Shown here in pieces: positions 24,108 through 35,702 of a DNA stretch of 64,000 nucleotides (within the stretch, counting starts at the first letter, position 1; each line of letters begins with the position of its first letter). The position numbers and the translations under genes were made by a program. A model generated the notes under the pieces. The model was not told the origin of the DNA. It made no database searches and worked only from the letters and a program-made list of their open reading frames with translations. Source of the DNA: Berberis thunbergii (lineage: Eukaryota > Streptophyta > Magnoliopsida > Ranunculales > Berberidaceae). The stretch is from positions 1-64,000 of the forward strand of contig QNQO01000519.1 of NCBI GenBank assembly GCA_003290165.1. The letters run 5' to 3'.

Positions 24108-25120
24108 TGCATGGTCGTAGGTCACAGGCCGTAAACATTAGTGTATATGATCCAGAGATTGAACGAGCCTTTAGACTGCTTAAAAAGCAAGTTCTGAAAA
24201 TAGAATTTGAGGAAGAAATGGACCAACTAGGAAATCCACCTGTGTGAAAGCCAATGAAGAGCTCATTTATTCCACAAAATTTCAATCAACCGTCTTGCAT
24301 TGCATTCCAACCAACAGTGAAACACAACATCAATTTATCTCCTCACTTGCTTAGCATGGTGCCACATTATAGAGGCACGCCTTCTGAAGATCCATATCTA
24401 TACATTAGGGATTTCTATGATTTTTGCAAGACTCAGAATATCCAAGGCTTAGATCCGGAAGGAATTAGGTTAATCTTTTTTCCATTTTCTTTAAAAGATA
24501 ATGCTAAGTTGTGGTTGAACTCTTAGGCTGCAGATTCCACTAATAATTGGGAGGAGTTGGCCGCTAAATTTTTAAAGAAGTTATTTCCAACTCAAAAGAC
24601 AAGACAACTCAGAAGGGAAATTCAAACTTTCCAACAGAAAATGGATATATTTTCTTTGAAGCGTAGGAACATTTCACTGAGCTACTTATCAAATGTCCAT
24701 ACCACAATCTATCTCAAGATGATTAGGTACAAGCTTTTTACGAAGGATTAAATGATACTAACAAAAGTCTTGTTGATACTGCTTGTGGAGGTTTACTTAT
24801 AGAAAAGAACAGTGAGGAAGCCATTGAGTTGTTTGAGACCCTAAGTGAGAATTCTCAACAGATCTCATCAAGAGGGAGGTCAGGATTAAAAGGTAAGGGT
24901 GTTCATGAGGTAAGCGCTAATGTTGGAATTCAAGCTCAGATGACAGCGATGGAAAGGAAGCTAGATATGCTTGTAAAAGCAATGTCGACCTAGAACATTT
25001 GCCTAGCTCAACAAGTTTTTCAAGTCAAGGTATGTGCTACATGTTTTCATTCTAATCATACTATTGAGACTTATCCTATGTTTTCTTTTACAGAGCAGGA
25101 GCATGCAAACTATGTGTGAC
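24108..25120 (+). pseudogene. Gag of element B, interrupted
   Basis: The frame includes LSPHLLSMVPHYRGTPSEDP and RLIFFPFSLKDNAKLWLNS, which fit the conserved Athila/Tat gag core (...L..LP.F.G...EDP...L..F..F..SL.D.A..WL). A TAG stop follows that block. The same frame resumes with NNWEELAAKFLKKLFPTQKT, and further stops and shifts come near 24750. Later pieces (near 24775-24990) still resemble the gag tail up to a basic segment. Gag forms the virus-like particle in active elements. This one cannot be translated through. Confidence 0.75.
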
Positions 25121-25585
25121 AAAACAATTATCCTCCCAAAAACAATCCTTATCCCAATACTTACATTTCAGGGTAGAGAAATCACAGTTCGCTAACACTC
25201 ACCTGGAAGACTTCCACCCTCGCCCGAGGCGTCCATGGGATGTACGCTTCCTCGCATTGGGAGCTTTCCCCCCACTTCCTCTTGGAATGGAAATCAAAAT
25301 AGTTTAGATCCACAAGGGCAGCAAAGAAATTTTCAATAGGGAAATAATTTTCAACCTCCACCACAAGGGGTACATCCAAATCATGAGTAAAAGAAATATA
25401 GTCTCAAATGTGCCATACTTCAGTTCATTGCTACACAGCAACATACCAATGCTCAAACCAGTCAAGCCATTCAGAGATTGGAGGCACAAGTAGGACACTT
25501 GGCTAAAGAGTTGAGTAAGAGAAAGAATGGAGAGTTTCTAACACAAACCATACCAAACCCGAGAGGACACGAGTAGCTATAGACC

Positions 25586-26173
25586 GTGACAGTCCTTAGG
25601 AATGGTAAAATTATTAACAACAAGGTGGGAACAGATGAAAATAAGGAAGAAAAAGTGGAAGCACATCCGACAGGTACCATGAATTCCAACAAGGTAAGTG
25701 AGAAGGAGAAGGTGATATTGCCACCCTTCCCTCAAAGGTTAGTAAAACAAAAGAAAGATAACCAATTTTGTGATATTTTTGAAACGTTAAGGAAACTAGA
25801 AATTAATATTCATTTACTTGATGCAATTCAAATTATTTCATCTTATGCCAAGTTTTTAAAAGATTGTTGTACACATAAAGGAAAGTTTCAGGAATATGAG
25901 AAAGTTGCATTGAATGAAGAGGTAAGTGTCGTTTTGTTGAGAAAATTACCACCCAAAATAAAAGATCCAGACAATTTTACTATTGCATGCAGAATTGGTG
26001 GTAGATTCTTCGAACGTGTTCTGCTTGATTTAGGTGCCAGTATTAATTTGATTCCCTATTCGGTTTATGAGAAATTGAAGTTGGGGGAACTTAAACCAAC
26101 TTCAATTACATTGCAATTGGCAGACAGAAGCATCAAAAGACCTAGAGGTATTTTAGAAGATGTATTGGTTTAG
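25586..26173 (+). pseudogene. Protease region of element B
   Basis: A 195-residue frame with ILPPFPQRLVKQKKDNQF, a following NINIHLLDAIQ...YAKFLKD block, KLPPKIKDPDNFTIACRIG and the aspartic protease motif LLDLGASINLIP, then LKPTSITLQLADRSIKRPRG. This is the standard Athila/Tat protease run. The active-site triad reads D-L-G (canonical D-S/T-G), a substitution common in this clade. A stop at 26172 ends the frame. The next frame (26216) continues the domain, so a short interruption lies between. Confidence 0.82.
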
Positions 26174-26215
26174 GTAAATTAGTTTACATTACTAGTAGAT
26201 TTTATTGTCTTATAT

Positions 26216-27022
26216 ATGGAAAAACCTTTTATACTATCATCTTTGCTTATTAGTTTAGGAAGACCCTTTATGCATACTGTTGATACGAAAATTTGTGTTA
26301 AAAATGGTACTATAAGCATGAAAGTAAATGGTGAAAAGATAGAATTTAAGGTATTTGATGCATTAAAATTATCACATGATGAACATGATTGTTTTAATAT
26401 TGATGTGGTTCAAAGTACCGTTGAGCAAGTTTTTCAGGTAGACAACATTGATCCATTGGAGGTCGTTATCACTCATAGTTTCACAAAACTGAATCCTCAA
26501 CATGAAGATGATAATGTGATGATGGACATCACTGAGACCATACACTCTCTTGAGGCTTTTAAGTCTCATTCAAGTAAGTATGCACATTCTTTTGAAACTC
26601 TTGTGCCTACTAATACGACTCTTGTTCCTTCCATTGTTAGGGAACCGAATATGAAACATGCAGGTGACAAAAAGAAGTTGCAGCTAAATGAATTAGAGAA
26701 ATTAAGGCATGATGCCTATGAGAATGCCAAGTGATGCAAGGAAAGAACCAAAGCATTTCATGATAAGAACCTTATCAGAAAGGACTTTCATGTGGGACAG
26801 AAAGTGTTGATCTACAATTCAAAATTGAAACTTTTTCCTGGGAAGCTCAAGTCTAGGTGGTATGGTCCTTATGTTGTGACCAGTATTTTTCCTCATGGAA
26901 TGGTAGAGGTTAATAGCAAAGAGAAAAATCAAACATTCAAATTAAATTTACATAGAGTAAAACCCTACATTGAGATGAGTTTTGACCCTGGAGATGAGGA
27001 CTTGGCTCTCCACTCCGTTTAG
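26216..27022 (+). pseudogene. Protease tail fused by deletion to the integrase C-terminus
   Basis: The first part (26216-26734) continues the protease end: LISLGRPFMHTVDTKICVKN and KVNGEKIEFKVFDALK match the LGRPF..T...I.V..G......N...F.VF segment. The same frame then passes to QLNELEKLRHDAYENAK, which in complete elements lies in the integrase C-terminus. A stop follows and 26738-27022 gives FHDKNLIRKDFHVGQKVLIY and KLKSRWYGPYVVTSIFP, the G-KV-L-Y / L..RW.GP..V integrase tail. About 2.5-3 kb of pol has therefore been lost near 26450-26680. Confidence 0.8.
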
Positions 27023-28552
27023 TACATGGCATGAGAGTCATCTAGTCTAGCTGAAGACTGTAAATTTAGCACTATTCGGGAGGTAACCCAAGGATTAGGG
27101 AAAAACTTTATGCTCAGGCGTTCATGCGTTATAGAAATCCAGCTAAGTCCCTCCCTTGCTTACTTATTATTATTTTCATATTTTGTTTTGCTAGGTTGCT
27201 AGATCATTCTTTTTTTTCTTTCTTTTTCTTCCCTCCTTATTATAACGGATTGATTTAACATTGAGGACAATGTCCGATTTAGGTTGGGGTGTAGAAAAGT
27301 TTTTATTTTCTTTTATTAAAAAAAATAAACTTTTTTTTTTTTTGCAAGGATGTCTTGGCATGGTTAGGTTGAACTCAATGATGGATTTTTTTAGAGCATT
27401 GCTAAACTTAAGTTTTGATTCAAAATTCATTAGTGGGTTTAAAATGGTGAGCACCTGATCATATGTCTAGGAAATCTAAATTTGTACTACTTATTTTTGG
27501 TTAGTGAGTATTCCACTTGTTTCACTTTGAATTTAACACATGCACACTGACACATAATGTGAGGTATGAAAAGGTGAAATCAAATATGCATGCTTATATC
27601 TCAGGATAAATTGGAAGATTTGTTGGATGAGTAACCTTGACATAATGTTAATGTATAAATAAATTAGTTTAGATTCGTAGTCTTTTTTACTCGAGTTAGT
27701 AAACACGTACGTGTGTTTCTACACCTAATGCTCTAAAGCATTTTTGGTTTGGGAGTCATTGGTCTAAAGCTCGTTACATGGGTCAATTAGAAAACTTAAG
27801 GAGCTAAACATTGCACATGTTGAAGTCAGGTTGTGGCTAGTTTAACTTCGTAGTTTTTTTTGCTCGAGTTAGTAAACGTGTAGGGGTGTTTCTACACCTA
27901 ATGCCCTAAAACCATCTGGTTTAGGAGTCATTGGTCTAAAGCTCGTTACATTGGTCAATTAGAAAATTTAAAGGAGTTAAACATTGCACAGTCCACACAT
28001 ATATAAAAAAAAAGTATTAATTTGTGTTAGTATTCATTGCCTTGGCTGTTTCATAAAATAGAAATTTCAATGAATTTTGAGGAAGAAAATCATGTATATA
28101 GGAATTACTTTGAAGCTCCATAATTATGTGTTGGTTCACTTTACACCAACGACAACTTGTGGTTTCTTACAAGCCATTTATAAGTAATGTACCGTATTTT
28201 GAATCCCAAAACATGTGAAGATGAAATTTATTATTTTAAATTTGCTAATGAATGAGAACCAAATTTTTTTGTGATACTGTACTTTCATTGACATTTGTGA
28301 TATTTGTTGAATTAGAAGTCAAGACTGAGCAATTTGTTGAAAATAACACAGTGTTTGTGGATACCACTCTAGTAAACCCTCATGAGACTATAACTCATCC
28401 ACTAGGGACACCTAGGGGTTTAAAGGCTTGTTGCATTCACTAAATCCATTCGAAAGTGCCAGCAAAAGTGGTATAGATAAGAGTTTTATGTCAGTCCTGA
28501 GGTTTAGTTAAGTTTGAGTCGTTTGAATTGCTAGATACTAGCAATAAGCTGG
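27023..28552 (+). other. 3' non-coding region of element B
   Basis: No gene. GGGAGGTAACCCA (about 27079) and ATTGAGGACAATGTCC followed by a G-rich stretch (about 27260) are landmarks of Athila/Tat elements. Shortly before the LTR, 28375-28440 matches the minus strand of element A at 2262-2335. Confidence 0.7.
27691..28005 (+). repeat. Tandem duplication, period about 173 bp
   Basis: TCGAGTTAGTAAAC begins a block at 27691 that repeats at 27864. Both contain TGTTTCTACACCTAATG, GTCATTGGTCTAAAGCTCGT and TAAACATTGCACA. Confidence 0.82.
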
Positions 28553-28562
28553 TTCGGGGTTG

Positions 28563-30019
28563 TGATGAGTGCATGAAAGTGCACTGAACATCGTTTTTTC
28601 TAAGTATAATTGTTAGATTATTTGGTTAATTCTAATATTTTTATAATAATTTTCTACTTAGTATGTTATGTGTATTTTGGTTTTGGCAGGTAATTTAATG
28701 GAAAAAAGAAACTAATGCCACGTGCAAGGTCGAGTCATTAAAAAAAAAGCCTATTCAAAGAGGAAACCCAATTTCACAAAGAAATTTATGTTTATTCTCA
28801 GTAGGAAATGGGGCAAAATTAAAAAAAATAAATAAAGGGTTTTAAAAAGGGAAGAAGAGGCAACAAATTTTCATCTCTTTTGGCTGCAATTTCGGCCCCT
28901 TTGTGGATGCATTTGACCGAACCAACTGTTGTGCGTGAGCTGGGCGTCATCTCTGTTAGTTCCTGATTGCATTAAGGAGACAAAGAAGAAAACATAATCT
29001 GATTTGGTTGCATCTTGGTTGCGACGTGAAGAACGAGGAAGAGTGCACACAGCTGTTGTTTGTGAAGTCCATTTCAGGCTTTGTGAAGAAAAAGGCAGCA
29101 GGGAGGGAAAAGGAGAATTAAATCTTCGTATCTCTATTTGCACCACCGACTTCAATCTGTACCACCGCACACAATTTGTTTATTCTTTATCCTTTTCAAT
29201 TATTTATTAGAATATGTGTAGCTAAACAATATAGTTGGGGATAGATTGAAGTATTAGTTATAACTCTTTAGAATTTTGACATGCCTTGATACACTATTTT
29301 TACTGTGCTCAATTGATTAATTTCTGGTTTTATTTCACTATTCATATTAATTTTGTTTATGGTTGATCACCATTTGCATGATTTTTATGAGGACAGTTAC
29401 ATAGATAGGTTTAGATGACTGAGTCTTGTGCCTATGCTAAGTAACAAAACGAGCCAAGTAAGACCGATTCTTGGAATTAATCAACATAGATGACCGAAAT
29501 AGATACCATGTTTTGGGTTTTATGTTTTTGTCAATTTGCAATTATTTTTACATTCTTGAGGTGCAATTTAGTAGATACCATGCTAAATACCTTTAGAATG
29601 AAAAGAGTTAGAGTAGACACCCATGCCTAATTCGTTGTTTAGGGAAATTCATAGCTTAAGGAGTAGACACCTCTGCCCTTAGGTTGGCAAAATTTGAGCA
29701 TTGAAATTTTGTTTGTATCATTGTGCATGTTATTATTCAAAGAATGATGACTAGTCACGGATATCGAATCCCTAACTCACTTTCTCACTATTTTAATTTA
29801 TTTAGTTTTACATTTAATTTTTCTCATTTTCTTTTCTTATTCAATTAATTATTAGGTTACCTTGAAATAATAGTATTAGGAAAACTGTTTTAAACATAAT
29901 TGAACTAATCCTCATGGGATTGATCTCGTTCTTGCCATATATACTATTTGTTTGATCATGTGCAGTTGCGAGTAAAATGACTATTATAAGTTATTATTTT
30001 GGTTAATAATTGTACAACA
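28563..30019 (+). repeat. 3' LTR of element B (1457 bp)
   Basis: Counterpart of 22485-23942. It is preceded by a purine-rich GCTGGTTCGGGGTTG that could be the polypurine tract. Confidence 0.9.
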
Positions 30020-30032
30020 CTACCACTTCCGC

Positions 30033-30296
30033 TCAGGCGAGAAGACATGATAAAATTTCAGCAACCACAATGAAAATATATGGAGACATCATGGGATCCC
30101 CTTGCCGAATGCCCCTAGATGGCTTGATGGAAGAAAGGGGTGAGCCGTTAAGAAGGACCCGAAGGGAAGTGGTGGAGATGCATTGCTCAATGAGTTGAAT
30201 CCACTCTTCAGTAAACCCCAGTTGTTGAAGAACTTGTATAAAGAAATACCATTCAATTCTATCATAAGCCTTGGCCATTTCGATTTTTTTGGTCAT
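30033..30296 (-). pseudogene. LINE reverse transcriptase N-terminal half
   Basis: The 87-residue frame reads KKIEMAKAYDRIEWYFFIQV, then LGFTEEWIQLIEQCIST and SSIKPSRGIRQGDPMMSPYI, matching the DM.KAYDRVEW, MGF...WI..I..C and SRGLRQGDPLSP blocks of L1 reverse transcriptase. It stops at the point where element B inserted. The first catalytic Asp is replaced by Glu (IEMAKAYD). Confidence 0.8.
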
Positions 30297-30938
30297 CCAC
30301 TTTGTTTTTTCCTTCTAAAATTTTCATTTAAAATAAAGTCTCATGAGCGAGACAAACATCATCCATAATAGACCGCCCTGGAAGGAAGGCTCCTTAGTTG
30401 GGGGAAATGATGTTGTCTAATAGAGGTTTCATGCGATTTGCCATGATTTTAGAAATCACCTTAAAGATAACATTACAGAGGCCTATAGGGCAGAATTTGT
30501 CTGGAGTAATTGGTAAATCACCTTAAGAACGATAAATATTTCATTGAGCTTGGGATCCATCTGACGGGTATTATAAAAGTGTTTAACTACCTCGCAAACA
30601 TCCGACTTCACAATATCCTAATATTACTGAAATAAGTAGGCATGAAAACCATCATGACCTGGCGCTTTATGACTACCCATATCGAACACAATCTTTTGAA
30701 TCTCAGAGTCAGTGGGAACCGAGAGGAGAGCCTCATTTTCAGCACTAGAGATGATCGGGAGAGCAAATAGATAATTTCGGGATTAGGAGAAGGACCCGAG
30801 AAAGGAAAATGTTTTCCAAATAGTTGTTAAGACTTGACCAACAAGGCATGGGTTGATTGCTAGACATTGGATTCATCTTTCAAACGAAGAATGAGGTTCT
30901 GACATAAAAGTGTAACGAGATTAAAGAACTTAGTATTC
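30297..30938 (-). pseudogene. Decayed LINE sequence between linker and reverse transcriptase
   Basis: Minus-strand sequence is full of stops but lies between recognisable LINE blocks. It should hold the early reverse transcriptase motifs. No independent gene. Confidence 0.55.
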
Positions 30939-31409
30939 TTATATATCTCCATCCCTGAGCCAGGAGTGACCATGCTTATTTTTCCAAAAAAATTCCTCTC
31001 TAACCAGAAGATCCGAGAGCCGATCCTCCAAAAAAATAATAGCCAAAGTGTTTTGAGTGGAGGGATGTTCATTTTGGAGAACATCATCGGCTTTATGAGT
31101 CTCTTGAATGCATAATTGAATATTTTTGAACTCATTGTGGTTCCACCTAGCCCAACAGTAAATCAATTTTTTGGTTTTGATATGGAAGTTTTGAATAGGT
31201 TTGTGATGATGCATTGGAGCCCGAGAAGAGTCGGCCAGTTTCCTACACTGTGGGTCTCTAGTGCACATTTGGAAAATTTTGAAAGGCTTTAGACCATTAG
31301 AAATATTGGAAACTAGCTGCAGAGAAATAGCATGATGATCCATGGTGAAATTATGAATATTACGGGCCGTGGCTGAAAAAAACATGTTCACCCAGTCAGT
31401 GGTTACCAA
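30939..31409 (-). pseudogene. LINE endonuclease-RT linker
   Basis: A 156-residue frame with FTMDHHAISLQLV, GLKPFKIFQMCTRD, YCWARWNHNEFKNIQ and EEFFWKNKHGHSWLRDGD. These match the plant L1 order DH.PI.L, .KPF.F...W, ..WN...FGNI and EE.FW.QKSR..WL..GD. Confidence 0.78.
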
Positions 31410-31693
31410 GATGTGATCCAGTTTAGCCTTAATCCCACTGGTGTCTTTATGTTTGTTATTTCAAGTGAATTGGGAGCCAGTAAGAGGAAAATCAAGAAGG
31501 TTGTGGTTGTCAATGAAACTGAGAAAGTGACTAGGGAAGAGATAGTAGGCCGGTTACCCCCCATTGTTTTCCCTAGATTGAGAATGACATTAAGGTCCCC
31601 AATAATGATACCAGGAAGGTTTTGGCAATTGTAGAGAGTAGACATATTATCCCAAAAAGGAACCCTAAGAGATGGATTGGATTCACCATACAT
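31403..31693 (-). pseudogene. LINE endonuclease C-terminal part
   Basis: The frame has NLPGIIIGDLNVILNLGKTM followed by GGNRP, resembling the apurinic endonuclease block W...GDFN.I....EK.GG. The frame ends with NWITSW, near the usual LDR.L block. The N-terminal half of the domain is not seen. Confidence 0.7.
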
Positions 31694-32515
31694 GAAAATA
31701 GTAGACCAAGGAGATAAAACAAAGTAATCATAAATAATACAATTGAAATATTATTTCAGGATGAAATTATGGTAAAATAGATACATTCATTCCAAAATAG
31801 TGCAATACCGTCTGATTGACCCGTCGCTGCAACTGAGACTCCGTGTTTGAATATGAGTCTCCGACGTATACGATCCATATGTGCAGGAGAGGCTTTGGTA
31901 TCTGAAAATCGGATTGGACTTATGGGAAAGAGTCTTTAAACTACGGATCGCGTAGGGAGACCTTATGCCCCTTGAATTTGATGATCGTAAAAAACATAAA
32001 GGTGTGAAACCTCTCTTGATGTACTCATCCCCACACTCAAATTAATAACTGATTGTCATTGATTTGAAAAATAATGCGCCCAACCTACACGAATGACTCC
32101 CACCTTATAAAATTGCTTCAACTTAGGATTAATGGCACGACCCTACTTTGTATATGCCGTGAAACAAATTTTTCTGAAACCGTTAAATTTGATGGCACAT
32201 AAAATGATGTTGAACATGATAGGGAAATGATTGAACGACCGTCATCACGACCATTGGCAGAAATGATGAGTAAGACTTCATAACAGTCGTCAATGTGACC
32301 ATTAGCAGGATGTGAGAAGCTGATGTCTTAACTGTCCTTAACAGTGACTAGGTGGTAAACAAGATAATGGCCGTCATGTTAACTGTCAACCGAATAGTTG
32401 TCGTTTACTTTAGAACTATCTTCCATTATCTCATAAACGTAAATAAGACAACTGACTTTTGCTGCTGTAAATGAAATTGGTTGGATGACATGCGAATCAA
32501 AGCATTTAATTCAAC
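31694..32515. other. No gene seen
   Basis: No domain recognised on either strand. Confidence 0.45.
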
Positions 32516-33382
32516 TTAATTTTGCACCAGAGCCTGATCAAATGGGAGCATTTTCTGCGACGGAGAGCCAAACCAAGATGTAAAATGTCGGGGTGACACA
32601 TCATATAATGGTGACGCATCAGGCAGTGGCGTCGCCTCAGTCAGTGATGACCCATCACTTGACGGAGTACATAGGGGCATTTCAAATGGCAGTGATGACT
32701 CATCAGGCAACAATGATTTCATGTAGCTCGAGCTTGTAAAACAGCAAGGGCCTAGCAATGCGGCTTTTCGTTGTTCATCCATCCAAAGAGATGAATTTTG
32801 GGAGCTACATTCAAGCCATTCCGTGAACTCTGGGATGGATGAGGTTTGGTCGTCGCACCGTTCAACAAGAAGGGACAACATGTTATCTTAGCACCATGTA
32901 TGTTGATTTGAATTTGAGCACCCAATTGCCTCTTGAAACTGTGATATAAGTTGTTGATATCTTTGCGAGGGACTAGGAAACCCTCGTCCTCCTTGCCAAA
33001 AGGAAATCCATGAGCGAAGTAGTGAACCCCGAAGAAAATCATATAGACAATCAGGATCAGTTGTATCATGTTGTTCCATAGCAAAAGATGAATCTTGAAA
33101 GTAGTTTCATGAAAGATGCGTGGGGAAAATTCGTAGGGATTGGCATGGGCATGGAGGGGATGGTATAAATCTGGTTGTCTTTGGGTTTGGTAGTGAGGTA
33201 ATGCGTAAACCGGAGGAATCCATTAAAAGGGAGAAACAACAATAATGATCCTGAAAAATATGTGAGCACATACCATATTGGAAAGAAGGGATGGTACAGG
33301 AGCATAGAGGATGTATAGAGAGGGAAGGAGATGGTTTGGAATTTAGATTGTGAAAAAGTATAATTTCTTGTGTGAGATTCAT
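32516..33382 (-). pseudogene. Possible decayed reading frame, unidentified
   Basis: Three minus-strand open stretches (33382-33107, 33079-32888 and 32881-32516) lie in one and the same frame, separated by single stops. Together they span about 289 codons with two interruptions. The last part is rich in Ser, Pro, Leu and Asp and has internal repeats of the type LPD.S.L or SSDGSSL. I do not recognise it. It could be a broken gene or chance; the shared frame is the only positive sign. Confidence 0.25.
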
Positions 33383-34046
33383 GATTTGAAGAGATGTTCA
33401 TAATGGAATAAGATGGTGAGAGGTGTGTGATTATAGAAGGGACTATAAGAAAAATGGGAAATGGATACGCACAACATTTGAGACTTGCAAAAAACAAACA
33501 AGTGACAACAATAAAACAATAAAAAATAAATCAGAAAGCTTGAACCGTGGAAGAAAGAAAGGTACAAATTATGAAATTTATTGTGATTTTGATAAAGGCA
33601 AGAAAGATAAGGGGTAAAAAGATGAAGAGAGTTGAAGGGATATCAGGGTTTTGAATGAAAAAGACCAAGTGGACTTAACGATGATAATGTGATAGAAATA
33701 TAGAGTTTGGTTCGAGTTTGCTGATAAATGAAATTCAAACAACCAAAAAAACTCTACAAATCATAGTAACAAAGCCGAAAAACTCTCTCAAATTAGAATG
33801 TAAAAATTCTCTCCTAATGCTGATCGTACATTTATCTCCAAGATTAATTACTTTTTGTAATAGGAAACTTGGAATGGGGTTTATTGATAGAGTTTGGCAG
33901 CTTGGTTGGGCCTGATATTGATTGGAATTTGAACCCAAGGATTTTTTGGTTCAAAAGAAAATTTTGATAAAGTGAGAAGGGAGAGGTATAATAAGGAATT
34001 AAAAACATGAATAAGAAAGCTACATTTTGAGGGGAAAATAAAAGAA
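33383..34046. other. No gene seen
   Basis: AT-rich and only short frames. Confidence 0.45.
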
Positions 34047-34781
34047 TGTCACGCCCCGATTTTCAAAGAAAACGAAAATCTCAAAAGTCACGTAGGATTA
34101 TCTGTTTCCCCCAAAACTCGGGACGTGAGAATTCAATAACAACATAAACAAATAGCAGCAACAACTAAACATCTAAAACGAATAAAAATCTAACCCAGAA
34201 GACTGACATGGCTAGCTCACTAGCGGAACTCCAGTAATGCAGCTCAAAATCTCTAAACCTGAAAGGCTAATTGGCTACATTCCAAAAAGAATGTACCCAA
34301 GAAGCAAAAGCTCACTCGGGTCAGCAATAAAGCTGGTGTGAGAAATCTTCATCCCAAAATCAATAAATTCGCACATGACATCAAAATAAACAATAAACAA
34401 TAAACAATAACAACCATACATCAGGTAGTTCCTCCATGAGGCAAAGGTGTTATCATCCTAATAAATAAATATGCATTATTTATTTCTAATAAATAAAGTT
34501 TATGAGTTATCAATCCTCATAAATGCCACAACAATACAATAAATAATCATATTAGACTATTATTGAAGTATTAAACAAACACATTTTTCTACCTTTAGGA
34601 AGACATGTAGTTCTCATTCAATGGTTGAATGAGCATTTAGTTTCTTCCTTTAACGTAATCATGCACATACACAAAAATAAATCTCGCTACTTTTTCACAA
34701 TCGCACTCTCCTCCTGTGCCGAACACACCTCACCCAAGTGTGCCTTCCTTGCCTTCGAAACCACTCGGAGCGTACATGTTC
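34047..34781 (+). repeat. Long gypsy-type LTR, left piece (copy 2)
   Basis: It begins TGTCACGCCCCGATTTTC, a start common for plant Ty3/gypsy LTRs, and contains AGGTAGTTCCTCCATGAGG. It is cut at 34781 by the CACTA insertion and continues at 41709. Removing the CACTA element and one TTC gives continuous sequence. Confidence 0.75.
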
Positions 34782-34798
34782 CACTACACCAAAAACCC

Positions 34799-35093
34799 CC
34801 ATTAGCAACGGTTCTATACCGTGGGCGTAAGCCATTGCCACGGCTAAGAGCCGTGGACTACAGGGGCGTCGCGAAATCCTTTGTAACGGCTATAAACCGT
34901 TGCTAAAATTTTAGCAACGGTTTTATATTCAGGACGGTTGATGCTTTAGCCACGGTTCTAAACCGTTGCTAAACGTTTAGCAACGGTTTTAAGCCGTGGC
35001 AAGCATTAGCAACGGCTTAAAACCGTGGCCAGGCTTGCCACGGCTTAAAACCGTTGCTAAAATTTTAGCCACGGTTTTTAAGCCGTGGCTAGT

Positions 35094-35095
<2 letters not shown>
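34799..35095. repeat. Subterminal repeat array of CACTA 1, left
   Basis: At least ten imperfect copies, in both orientations, of a 15-20 bp unit such as GCAACGGTTTTAAGCCGTGG. Such arrays are transposase-binding sites in CACTA elements. Confidence 0.85.

Positions 35096-35136
<41 letters not shown>
35096..35136 (+). repeat. Poly(T) tract
   Basis: About 39 consecutive T residues directly after the subterminal array. Confidence 0.9.
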
Positions 35137-35138
<2 letters not shown>

Positions 35139-35702
35139 ATAATCCCTACAAAAACATTTTGATTCAAAACAAACAGAACCTTCTTATACATTAGCATTAC
35201 ATGTTTGTGTCCCAAAACATGAATGAAATGATAGAAAACCAGTGTTAGTTCAATTCATGTTAATTTTTCAAAGCAAATAATTAATCATTGCTCGATGTTT
35301 GTGTGATTTGGAACTAAACATCCACTCAATCCACACATCAAAGCTCACAAAAGTGAGTACAAAGTAGATCACTCCTGCTCCCAACCCAAAGTAGGGAAAG
35401 TCAACTATTATTGAACTATAATGAATTAAGTACTACTTCAAGAGTTACCATCTTTGAAACAGTCATTGCTGTCAAACAGAACCTTGGCTTTGGTGGCATC
35501 AGGTGCCAATGAGCTTGCATGCGAAACAGTCATTGCTGTCAAACAAATAGCGTAAAAAACTTGCAATGGTCCAAAATGTAGATCCATGATGACCAAGGAA
35601 AAGAGCCATTTATTAAAAAGATTAAAACAGGTCATATGTAGATGAAGTTTTCAACATAAATATTTAGAGAATATGTGCTCAAGACAGCCTAACAAGCAGC
35701 CA

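Larger units (their letters stand above)
22485..30019 (+). mobile_element. Athila/Tat-like LTR retrotransposon with deleted pol (element B)
   Basis: LTRs at 22485-23942 and 28563-30019 begin TGATGAGTGC and end GTACAACA. Flanking CTACA (22480-22484) and CTACC (30020-30024) are a 4/5 matching target duplication. The element reads plus: primer site after the left LTR, then gag, protease and the C-terminal end of integrase. Reverse transcriptase, RNase H and the integrase core are absent, and gag carries stops. It inserted into a LINE on the other strand. LTR differences are visibly more numerous than in element A, suggesting an older insertion. Confidence 0.92.
20364..31693 (-). mobile_element. 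L1-type LINE, decayed and split by element B
   Basis: Read leftwards from 31693, the minus strand shows in order endonuclease, linker and reverse transcriptase N-half (to 30033). It then meets the inserted LTR retrotransposon (22485-30019). The reverse transcriptase C-half, a zinc-finger region and an RNase H-type domain follow down to 20364. Removing the insertion leaves about 3.8 kb in the normal order of plant L1 elements. Every domain has stops or shifts and the catalytic box reads YADG instead of YADD, so it is dead. I could not place its 5' start or poly(A) tail. Confidence 0.85.

Noticed and set aside
33066..33497. 143-codon minus-strand frame
   Set aside because: Phe/Ser/Tyr-rich peptide from AT-rich DNA without any recognisable motif; overlaps the other decayed frame.
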